A stretch of 23,747 nucleotides of DNA from CAYSLA01 sp964431685. Lineage in GTDB: Bacteria > Armatimonadota > UBA5829. Shown here in pieces: positions 15,532 through 23,136 of the stretch. The stretch's first letter is position 1, and the number at the start of each line of letters is the position of its first letter. The notes below the pieces were generated by a model, which saw only the letters and a program-made list of their open reading frames with translations, ran no database searches and was not told the origin of the DNA. The stretch is from NCBI GenBank assembly GCA_964431685.1, contig CAYSLA010000042.1, positions 1 through 23,747 of the forward strand, given 5' to 3'. The position numbers were made by a program, and so were the translations under genes.

Positions 15532-16486
15532 ACGCCTGATTCTGATATCGGCTGCGCTTTTCACTGTGCTGGCACCGGTATTCGCTGCCCCGCGTATGAC
15601 GCACACTCATACCACCAGGTACTTCGAAGTGTACTCGGACGGTAAGGACCCGTACATCGCGAAGCTGCTCGCTCAAACAGCGGAGAGTGAGCTCCTGCGG
15701 ATATCCGAGCGTCTTGGCTACGACCCGCCGAAGGACAGACGGTTCCCACTCCTCGTCTACTCGACCCATCTCGGGTTCATCAACGCTGGTGGTCTGAAAG
15801 AGCGCAAGTTCACGGTTGGTCTGGCAAGTATGGGCAACGAGACGATATCAGTTGACGCAAGCGGAGCGTTCGCTCTTCCGTCACAGGTGCTATCTCACGA
15901 GATCACACACGTTGTTGTGTTCCGCATCCTCGGTCGGTACGCGCCCGACATCCCGCTGTGGATAGCCGAGGGCCTCGCCAAGTGCCTGTCAGACGACTAC
16001 GGGGCAACGGAAAGAGAAACAGTCGCCGACGCGGCCGGTAATGGCTCACTGATCCCTCTACGATACCTGCGAAGAAGCTTCCCGGAAGACAGAGTGAACC
16101 TGGCATATTCGCAATCGGCCTCGGCGATCCATTATCTAGTCGAGGAGAACGGCCACCGGGCACCCCGAAGACTGCTGCAGAAAATGCGTGACACCGGCGA
16201 TATTGACGAGGCGATGGAGTTCGCATCCGGCTTTGGACTGGACGCGTTCGAGCAAATGTGGATTGACCACGCCGAGCGGGAGTATCGTTCACTACGAGTG
16301 TTCCGAACGATCACACAAGCCGTTGGCATCGTGATGGCGATCCTAGCCGTCCTGGCGTTCGCAGCGCGGCGCAGGCAGAAGATTGAGGCCGCTCGCAGGT
16401 GGGAGGCAGAGGAACTCGAACAAGCCCGCCTGAGAGAACAGCTCTACGAGCAAGACGAACCTAACCCATATCGCCCTGAGCCGTGA
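15524..16486 (+). CDS. Membrane-anchored MA-type metallopeptidase (HExxH gluzincin-like)
   Basis: The frame runs back into the phosphatase gene, but the protein makes sense from the TTG at 15524, which gives a signal peptide (MIRRLILISAALFTVLAPVFA). A GTG at 15503 is an alternative. The 320-residue product has the zinc motif HEITH at 125-129 and a downstream Glu149 in LWIAEGLAK, the HExxH-x19-E pattern of gluzincin peptidases (MA clan). A hydrophobic helix near the C-terminus (about 262-281, AVGIVMAILAVLAFAA) is followed by an Arg/Lys/Glu-rich tail, so the catalytic domain should lie outside the cytoplasm with a cytoplasmic C-terminus. It overlaps the phosphatase by 8 bases, suggesting translational coupling. 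Its 3' end overlaps the convergent helicase gene by 26 bases. Substrate is unknown. Confidence 0.82.
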   Translation: MIRRLILISAALFTVLAPVFAAPRMTHTHTTRYFEVYSDGKDPYIAKLLAQTAESELLRISERLGYDPPKDRRFPLLVYSTHLGFINAGGLKERKFTVGLASMGNETISVDASGAFALPSQVLSHEITHVVVFRILGRYAPDIPLWIAEGLAKCLSDDYGATERETVADAAGNGSLIPLRYLRRSFPEDRVNLAYSQSASAIHYLVEENGHRAPRRLLQKMRDTGDIDEAMEFASGFGLDAFEQMWIDHAEREYRSLRVFRTITQAVGIVMAILAVLAFAARRRQKIEAARRWEAEELEQARLREQLYEQDEPNPYRPEP

Positions 16487-18639
16487 TACTCTCGAGAAGG
16501 AATATGGCCCCAGCCTTGTCCAGAGGCTCGTTGTTGTTGCCGCATTTTGGCGACTGTATGCAGCTCGGACACCCGAATTCGCACGCACAGTCTCGCACGG
16601 CATTGAGCGCCGCGGACAACAGGTCACCGATCTTGCCGTATACTGCGTGCGCGAGACCGACGCCGCCAGGGTAACCATCGTAGATGAATATGGCAGGGCG
16701 TCCGGATGTGTCCGGGTGGCCCGGGTGCGACACACCGCCAATATCGTTCCGGTCGCACACGGCAATCAGTCCGAACACNNNNNNNNNNNNNNNNNNNNNN
16801 NNNNNNNNNNNNNNNNNNNNNNNNNNNNNNNNNNNNNNNNNNNNNNNNNNNNNNNNNNNNNNNNNNNNNNNNNNNNNNAGGCGGCAGGTCTTCCGCACAA
16901 ATGTCTCCCAGGGCGGACGAACTGATCTCTTGTTCGACCCGCGCGGACGTGGCAGTGCCTGGCAGGGTATAGTAGTTTACCTCCGTAGCGGACACGTAGG
17001 CCGCCCGTTCTATCAAGTCCAGTCTGTCCACCACATAGGACTCGCCGGAGTGAAGGTAGACGGCGCCCGGATGACACGTCTCATAGACACTGACGGAATC
17101 CACCGTCCCGAGCATCCTGCCTCCGCCCGCCGTATCAACAATCACAAACGAACCCGAAGCAGCGCTGCGGATGCTGACATCCCCCGCCGGATAGCGTCCC
17201 CCACCCCAGAGCCAACGCCCACGGTACTCAACCTGTCCCAGTTCGCACAACACATCCAGCACCTCATAGGCAGATTCTCCGAAAAGGCCGTCGACCTCGT
17301 CGTTGGCAATTGGCAGTTCGTATGCTGCGCAAGTCAGATGGTCGGCAAGAATGTAGGCGTTTGCTGTATCCACCACGGCCTGTTCGTGGCTTGCACCAAA
17401 GAAGTATGCCGGGTTGCGCATTATGTACTGATCCATTGGATTATCCAGAGCGATGAGGACCGCCAGCGATTGCTCGGCTCCGCGGCCCGACCGACCGGCC
17501 TGCTGCCAGACTCCCGCGACCGTTCCGGGATATCCAGTCATAACGACAGCGTCCAGCCCTCCCACGTCAACACCCACCTCCAGCGCAGAGGTAGAAGTGA
17601 CACCAAGCAGTTCTCCGGAGAAGAGGCGTTTCTCGATCTGCCTGCGCTCCTGTGGACGGTAGCCGGCACGATAGGCCATGATTCTCTCGCCTTTTTCAGA
17701 ACCTCGGTCCTTGAGTGCCGCCCTCGCGTAACGGAGAATCAGCTCTGCTGTCTTGCGAGCCTTGGTGAACACGATGGTGCGAGTGTCTGATTCAACCAGT
17801 TTCGATAGAAGTTCCACTGCCTCCGAGTTGGAGCTCTTGCGGTATCCGGCGCTTTCAATAAACGGCGGATTCCAGAATACAAATGTCTTCTCGCCGGAGG
17901 GGGCCCCATCGTTTGATACTACGCGAACATCGAGCCCGGTGAGCTGGCGCACAAGCTCGGCCGGGTTTCCTATAGTTGCCGAAGCGCATATGAAGACCGG
18001 ATCGGAACCATAGTAATGGGCGATCCTGCGGAGTCTGCGAATAACCTGTGCCACGTGCGCGCCAAATACCCCACGATATGTGTGCACTTCATCAAGCACG
18101 ACATAGCGCAGGTTCCGAAACAGAGTAGACCAGGTGGAGTGATAGGGAAGTATCCCCACGTGGAGCATGTCGGGATTCGTCAACACGATGCTGGCCATGG
18201 CCTTTACGTAAGTGCGTTCTTTGCGCGGAGTGTCACCGTCGTATGTGGCGGCTTTCAGGCCAGGCAGGCCATACATGTTGAGTTTGCCCAACTGGTCCTG
18301 TGCAAGGGCTTTGGTTGGATAGACGTATAGCGCGCGGGTTGAGGGGTCTTCATCGAGGGCCTCCAGCACTGGAGCGTTGTAGCAGATGGTCTTGCCGCTG
18401 GCCGTGGACGTTACCACCACAAAGCTCTCACCCCTTCGCGCTGCTTCGATTGCCTCGACCTGATGCACGTACAGCCGCCGCAAACCCGCCTCAGCCAGTG
18501 CCTTGCCCGCCGCACCCCGCAGCGGCTCGATCAATTCACCAAAAACGGCGGGCCGTGACGGGATCTTCTCCACGTGGCATATTTGACCGTGGTAGCTTCT
18601 TGAGCTCCGCAGGGCTTCCAACAGTTTCGCAGTGTCCAT
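16461..18639 (-). CDS. DEAD/DEAH-box helicase with C-terminal DUF1998 zinc domain (YprA/MrfA-like), interrupted by an assembly gap
   Basis: The ATG at 18639 (preceded by an in-frame GTG at 18642) starts a protein with motif I TSTASGKT (77-84), DEVH at 183-186 and SAT at 220-222. A helicase C domain follows, containing RTIVFTKARKTAELI, SALEVGVDVGG and the arginine-finger motif QQAGRSGRG. After a 100-N block, a different frame continues VFGLIAVCDRNDIGGVS, IFIYDGYPGGVG and the zinc cluster CACEFGCPSCIQSPKCGN of DUF1998, ending at a TAG at 16461. The frame break coincides with the N block and is an assembly effect, not a mutation. Bacillus subtilis YprA (MrfA) has this architecture and acts in mitomycin-damage repair; a repair role here is by analogy. 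Normal length is about 750 residues. Confidence 0.88.
16779..16878. other. Assembly gap (100 N) inside the helicase gene
   Basis: Exactly 100 Ns. The minus-strand codon phase before and after differs by one if 100 is taken literally, so the number is a placeholder and the true gap must be a multiple of three. Part of the DUF1998 region is missing. Confidence 0.95.
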
Positions 18640-18706
18640 CACGTGTGTACTTAGAGGGCGACGATGGATTATCCTGTTATCTAAGTAGAATAGGCCGTCA
18701 GATAAC

Positions 18707-18715
18707 TGCTATAAT
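18707..18715 (+). promoter_or_regulatory. Extended -10 promoter (TGCTATAAT) for the ABC-F gene
   Basis: TGC directly before a perfect TATAAT forms the extended -10 element TGnTATAAT. No -35 box is evident at 17-base spacing, which extended -10 promoters tolerate. The predicted transcription start, about 7 bases after TATAAT, falls at 18722-18723, the ATG itself. Confidence 0.6.
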
Positions 18716-18722
18716 GTTTCCG

Positions 18723-20519
18723 ATGGCTGTTCTCACCGTGACAAATCTATCTAAGGCCTATGGCGTCCGAGTGTTGTTCGACGGCGTCTCGTTTGTGGTA
18801 AATGACCGAGAGAAAGTGGCGCTTATCGGCGACAACGGTTCGGGCAAGACCACTATCCTCCGCATAATAGCCGGCGAAGACGAACCTGACAGTGGCGCGG
18901 TTAGTCTTGAGGCCGGCGCGACCGTGGGGTACTTGCCGCAGGATGTAGATCTACCCCTGGATGCGCCGCTGATTCTGTCTACGGCCTGCAGCTCTGATGA
19001 AACTCTCACACTGGCCATGGAACTGGCACACGTCCAACGGCGCATTCACGCTGACGAAGCGCACGATGCGCGCTTGGGCGAAAGATACGCCGAGTTGAGC
19101 CACCGCTATGATACCCTTGGAGGATTTCAGGCCGAAGCCGAAGCGAAGGGAATACTGGCCGGGCTTGGGTTCACACAAGAAGACCTAGAAAAGCGCATAT
19201 CGACTCTGAGCGGCGGACAGAAGACGCGTGCCGCCCTTGCCAAGCTGCTTTTGCAGTCGCCCGATCTGCTGCTGCTTGACGAGCCGACGAACCACCTCGA
19301 TATAGACTCGTGCGAGTGGCTGCAGGAGTTTCTGACAACTCGGTTCACCGGCGCGGCGGTCATCGTCAGTCACGACCGGTACTTCATGGACAAAGTGGTG
19401 AGCAGGGTCATTGAGTTGGACTCCGGCATGGTGGAGAGCTATCCGGGATCGTATGCTGCCTTTGCAGACTCGAAGACAGCGCGCCTCGCCGAGAAAGAGC
19501 GCCTCTTCAAGGCTCAAAAGAAGGAGATCGAGAGACTGGAAGCTGCCATACAAACACTCTTCAGTCACCGGAAGTTCAGCCGGCGAGACAGCAAGGTCAA
19601 GCAACTGGAGCGTCTGGAGCGAGTGGACAAAGCACACGCCAGCCAGACAGTCAGCATTAGTATCCCCCCTGCGGCCAGGGGCGGCCGAGAGGTTGTTCGA
19701 TTACTCGGCGTGTCAAAAAGCTATGGCAGCAAGTCTCTCTTCAGTGATGTGGACTATGTCTTTGAACGCGGTTGGAAGACGGGCGTGGTTGGTCCGAACG
19801 GAAGCGGCAAGACAACTCTGCTCAAGATCGTAGCGGANNNNNNNNNNNNNNNNNNNNNNNNNNNNNNNNNNNNNNNNNNNNNNNNNNNNNNNNNNNNNNN
19901 NNNNNNNNNNNNNNNNNNNNNNNNNNNNNNNNNNNNNGCCAAAGTACTGGCCGTCGGCCCAAACCTGCTTCTTCTGGATGAACCCACGAACCACCTCGAT
20001 ATTGCGTCTCGAGAGGCGCTTGAGCACGCTCTGCGAGAGTACCACGGCACCGCGATAATCGCGTCACACGACAGATACTTACTGGACCGCGTGGCGAACC
20101 ATATCGTCGAAATCCGCGATGGCACATTTCAACCGTTCCTGGGCAACTACTCCGCATATCGCGAGAAGGCTCACCCCGTGACCGCCACTCCGCGAACCGC
20201 TCCACAGGCTTATCCACGCAGCCCCGTCGAGCCAGCAAAGCCACGCCCGATGTCGACCGTTCGCGAGTTGGAGAGAACCATTAGGGAGACTTCAAAGCAG
20301 TGTAAGAACCTCGAGACGGAAATACACTCAGCGGAAAGCCGCATCTCTGAGATCACGCAGGCTCTGGGGCAGGAACAAACCTACAAAGACGGCTCTGCAC
20401 GGGCCCTTACGTCAGAGTTCGAGACTCTTTCAGAAAGGCTGAAATCAATGTACGCTGAGTGGGAATCCGCAACTGAGTGCGTGGAGCAATTGCGTGGCCA
20501 GTTGGAGGATGCCGGTTAG
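18723..20519 (+). CDS. ABC-F family ATPase (EttA/Uup/YdiF-like), interrupted by an assembly gap
   Basis: The ATG at 18723 starts the canonical MAVLTVTNLSKAYG; an ATG nine bases upstream is part of the TATAAT box, and the long upstream frame runs antisense through the helicase gene. Domain 1 has Walker A GDNGSGKT (36-43), signature LSGGQ (162-166), Walker B LLLLDEPTNHLD (about 182-193) and the SHDRYFMD switch. A charged linker with KFSRRDSKVKQLERLERV joins domain 2, which has Walker A GPNGSGKTT, then the N gap, then LLLLDEPTNHLD and ASHDRYLLD. The C-terminus is a coiled-coil-like tail (about 85 residues). There are no membrane helices. ABC-F proteins act on ribosomes, as translation factors or in antibiotic resistance. 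The domain 2 signature motif is lost in the gap. No ribosome site is seen, consistent with a leaderless mRNA. Confidence 0.9.
   Translation: MAVLTVTNLSKAYGVRVLFDGVSFVVNDREKVALIGDNGSGKTTILRIIAGEDEPDSGAVSLEAGATVGYLPQDVDLPLDAPLILSTACSSDETLTLAMELAHVQRRIHADEAHDARLGERYAELSHRYDTLGGFQAEAEAKGILAGLGFTQEDLEKRISTLSGGQKTRAALAKLLLQSPDLLLLDEPTNHLDIDSCEWLQEFLTTRFTGAAVIVSHDRYFMDKVVSRVIELDSGMVESYPGSYAAFADSKTARLAEKERLFKAQKKEIERLEAAIQTLFSHRKFSRRDSKVKQLERLERVDKAHASQTVSISIPPAARGGREVVRLLGVSKSYGSKSLFSDVDYVFERGWKTGVVGPNGSGKTTLLKIVAXXXXXXXXXXXXXXXXXXXXXXXXXXXXXXXXXXAKVLAVGPNLLLLDEPTNHLDIASREALEHALREYHGTAIIASHDRYLLDRVANHIVEIRDGTFQPFLGNYSAYREKAHPVTATPRTAPQAYPRSPVEPAKPRPMSTVRELERTIRETSKQCKNLETEIHSAESRISEITQALGQEQTYKDGSARALTSEFETLSERLKSMYAEWESATECVEQLRGQLEDAG
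19838..19937. other. Assembly gap (100 N) inside the ABC-F gene
   Basis: Exactly 100 Ns between Walker A and Walker B of domain 2. Reading stays in phase by chance. In family members about 95 residues separate these points, so about 290 bases are expected and the true gap is probably longer than shown. Confidence 0.93.
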
Positions 20520-20561
20520 CCCGATGTCCTGGTCAATGGCGGATCAACAGGAGGACAGGCA

Positions 20562-21608
20562 ATGCCAGTAACAACAGTCTTGGGGCAGATTGAGAGGGAA
20601 TCCCTCGGGATCACCCTCCCACACGAACACATCTTCATCGATCTGCGCAACGAGTTTACTCCGCCCTCCGACCCAGAAAAGCTCAGGCTCAGTGAAGAAC
20701 ACATTACCCTTGAAAACTACGGAGTCTTGCGACGGAATCCATATGCAATCAAGGAGAATCTGATCCTTGACGACCTTGATCTGGCGGTGGAGGAAGTGAA
20801 GCGTTTCGCCGGACTCGGGGGCAAAACCATTGTCGAGTGCACCTGCACGGGCATCGCGCCGTCGCCAGACCGCCTTCGTGAGCTTGCTCGGCTGTCCGGG
20901 CTCAATATCATCGCGGGTTCGGGCTACTACACTCACGATACACACCCGGCCGATATGAACGAATGGACGCCCGAGAAGATTGCCGATGACATCATCCGCG
21001 AAATCACTGTCGGCGTTGGCAACACGGACGTTCGTGCGGGAGTGATAGGTGAGATAGGGCTCAGCGACCCGATACACCCAAACGAGATGAAATGCCTTGC
21101 AGGAACCGCAATCGCATTCCGGCAGGTCCCAACCCCCATCCAAATACATACGCACCCGTGGGGGAGAAACGCCCTTCCGGCAGTGGCGGCTCTCACGGAT
21201 AACAACGTCGATCCGGGGCGAGTCGCGATCTGCCACATTGACGTTGAGTTCGATCTGAACTATCTGAGGAGTCTACTGGAAACCGGCGTTTACGTTCAAT
21301 TCGACAACTTCGGCAAGGAGTTCTACATAAACAAGGCCGACCGTGGATACGCGGGAGGCAACTTTGCCACCGATCTGGAACGTGTGAGAGTCATCAAGGA
21401 GTTGCTTGACTGGGGATACGCCGACCGCATCCTCGTTACCAACGACATCTGCCTGAAACAGATGCTGCACCGCTATGGAGGATGGGGCTACGATCATATT
21501 CTGGCAAACATAGTGCCGATGATGCTGGACGAAGGCATCCCGCAGCAAACAATAGACGGGTTCCTGATAGACAACCCCGCCGACTGGCTCTGCGGGAGTG
21601 CAGCATAG
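20562..21608 (+). CDS. Phosphotriesterase-family metal-dependent hydrolase
   Basis: 348 residues, ATG with AGGAGG 7 bases upstream. The metal ligands of the family are all present: His21 and His23 (LPHEHIF), bridging Glu164 (GVIGEIGLSD) where classical phosphotriesterase uses a carboxylated Lys, His196 (IQIHTHPWG), His225 (AICHID) and Asp295 (VTNDICLKQ). The GxTLPHEH start and RYGGWGYDH near the end are typical of the PTE-like branch with a Glu bridge. Known members hydrolyse lactones, sugar-lactone phosphates or phosphotriesters. A lactonase would suit the surrounding sugar genes, but substrate is inferred only. It starts 42 bases after the ABC-F stop and ends 26 bases before the convergent isomerase-family gene. 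No signal peptide, so cytoplasmic. Confidence 0.9.
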   Translation: MPVTTVLGQIERESLGITLPHEHIFIDLRNEFTPPSDPEKLRLSEEHITLENYGVLRRNPYAIKENLILDDLDLAVEEVKRFAGLGGKTIVECTCTGIAPSPDRLRELARLSGLNIIAGSGYYTHDTHPADMNEWTPEKIADDIIREITVGVGNTDVRAGVIGEIGLSDPIHPNEMKCLAGTAIAFRQVPTPIQIHTHPWGRNALPAVAALTDNNVDPGRVAICHIDVEFDLNYLRSLLETGVYVQFDNFGKEFYINKADRGYAGGNFATDLERVRVIKELLDWGYADRILVTNDICLKQMLHRYGGWGYDHILANIVPMMLDEGIPQQTIDGFLIDNPADWLCGSAA

Positions 21609-21620
21609 CGCCTGCGGCGC
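21608..21620. terminator. Short GC hairpin between convergent genes
   Basis: GCGCC-TGC-GGCGC, a 5-bp stem with 3-base loop, starts at the last base of the PTE-family stop codon. It lacks a T-run on either side. It could act as a weak bidirectional terminator. Confidence 0.3.
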
Positions 21621-21634
21621 AATAGGGACAGGTC

Positions 21635-23113
21635 TCAGACAACAAAGAAGTCGATCCCCATCACTTTAGAAAGCAGCTTTAGCTCCTCCCGGATGTCGCC
21701 GTGGACGACGATCACGTGGTGTGGCACGCCCTTTTTCTGAATCTCGACGAGGTAGTCCTTGACAGGGATATCCACCCGTATCAGCCCGTGCAGCTCATCA
21801 CACGGAAGACACGGGTATTCAAGCGACTCTCCGCGCGAAATGAACATCTGCCACCCGCGAGAGGTGTTCAGCAAATGCGCCATCGTGACTACTCCCGGCT
21901 TCAGAATGAACTCTATGTTTGCTCCGGCGCCTTCGAACCCCCACTCTTCGGGCGATCTGGTGAGTGTAACGGACTCATCGTTTGAGGCCAGAGCAGGTGA
22001 GCCGAGACCGTGACCAACGATAAACACGGCGTTGTGCGATGCGTCGTATTGGCCCCACTCGGCCTGGAATGTGGGACTGCCGGTCAGCCAGGCCATAGCC
22101 TGCATGACAACAAGGCCGGCAAGATCGCCCTCACTGGCGATTATGTGTTCGCCTTTGTCCAGTATCATCGTGGCGCCGATTCTCGCTGGCGCGCCAACTT
22201 CCTTTTCAATGTAGTGCTGACCAAGGAAACACAGCGCGTCCAGGTTCAGATGGTCGATCAGTCTTTCCATCGCCAGGCCCAGTCTGCACGACCGGACGAG
22301 ATTCTCCTTCGTGGTTCCTCTCATTCGGAACCGGGAGACCATTTCATCAGCGACCACCATCGCCTCGTCTTCTGTCACCGTTTCCCACTGTCTGAGCAGG
22401 TGAGACATCTCAACGTATATGATGTCCGGGCCGAGGGCGCCCTTGATCTTGGTCTTGTCGTTTTCAAGATCATACATGCCTCGAAATACGTGACCGATCA
22501 CACCGATGGTCAGGCTCTTGAGGCGTCCGGCGACAACGTGGGCCTGAACCAGTTTCGATATCTCAGCGTAAGGCCTGTCTTCGCATATCGACCCCACAAC
22601 GATCTCATAGGGTCTTCCCATCTTTTGAAACGTGCCAGAGAGTTGGGCGGTGCCGATCAGAGCGCTGTTGCGCATCAGAGCTTCGTAGTCATCATTCGGG
22701 GAAATGTCTTCCTCCGTCTGAGTGGTAAACATGATCACTGGAACGTTCGGAACGTGATCTATGGCCTGAAGTGTGATGAAGTCGGGTATGTATGTGCCCT
22801 CAACCACGACGAGGGCATCGATGTCGCTGCCGGCAAACTCGCGGCCTGCAAGATCGGCCGCATCAAGAGTATCAACCACGCCCGTATATACAACGTCGAA
22901 GCGCTGCCTCAGACGGTCGGCGACTTTCTCCAAGTCTGAGATGACGTCCTGCTTGAACTGGCCGGAGAACATCCGCCAATACTCGAAGTAGCCGCACCCC
23001 AGCATCCCGACCTTTGGCTTGCAGGCTTTGCCGGAGCGTTTACTCAGAATATCACCCCAGGGACCTGATTCGGACGTTTCAAACGAGAGCGCGTCGGTTC
23101 TGTTTCTATCCAC
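21635..23113 (-). CDS. L-arabinose/L-fucose isomerase-family protein (AraA-like)
   Basis: 492 residues, close to the 500 of AraA, GTG start at 23113 with AAAGG about 11 bases upstream. The N-terminus KVGMLGCGYFEYWRMF resembles the AraA/FucI first strand. Candidate metal ligands appear at the expected places: Glu328 (IIASEGD), Glu352 (FQAEWGQYD), His368 (FIVGHGLGSP) and the His pair at 465-466 (VPHHVIVVHGD). These correspond to E306, E333, H350 and H450 of E. coli AraA, so an active manganese-dependent aldose-ketose isomerase is plausible. The sequence is divergent enough that L-fucose, D-arabinose or another aldose could be the substrate. With AraB and AraD in the same window it may provide the first step of pentose use. 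It lies 23 bases downstream of the second M24 gene on the same strand. Confidence 0.8.
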   Translation of the reverse strand: MDRNRTDALSFETSESGPWGDILSKRSGKACKPKVGMLGCGYFEYWRMFSGQFKQDVISDLEKVADRLRQRFDVVYTGVVDTLDAADLAGREFAGSDIDALVVVEGTYIPDFITLQAIDHVPNVPVIMFTTQTEEDISPNDDYEALMRNSALIGTAQLSGTFQKMGRPYEIVVGSICEDRPYAEISKLVQAHVVAGRLKSLTIGVIGHVFRGMYDLENDKTKIKGALGPDIIYVEMSHLLRQWETVTEDEAMVVADEMVSRFRMRGTTKENLVRSCRLGLAMERLIDHLNLDALCFLGQHYIEKEVGAPARIGATMILDKGEHIIASEGDLAGLVVMQAMAWLTGSPTFQAEWGQYDASHNAVFIVGHGLGSPALASNDESVTLTRSPEEWGFEGAGANIEFILKPGVVTMAHLLNTSRGWQMFISRGESLEYPCLPCDELHGLIRVDIPVKDYLVEIQKKGVPHHVIVVHGDIREELKLLSKVMGIDFFVV

Positions 23114-23136
23114 GAATGTAAGCGCCTTTCTTGGAG

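Noticed and set aside
18300..18722. Upstream extension of the ABC-F frame
   Set aside because: It runs antisense through the helicase N-terminus and reads as low-complexity Pro/Arg/Ser sequence; the family start is at 18723.
22010..22939. Plus-strand frame of 309 codons
   Set aside because: Antisense shadow of the isomerase-family gene, which has conserved motifs and correct length.
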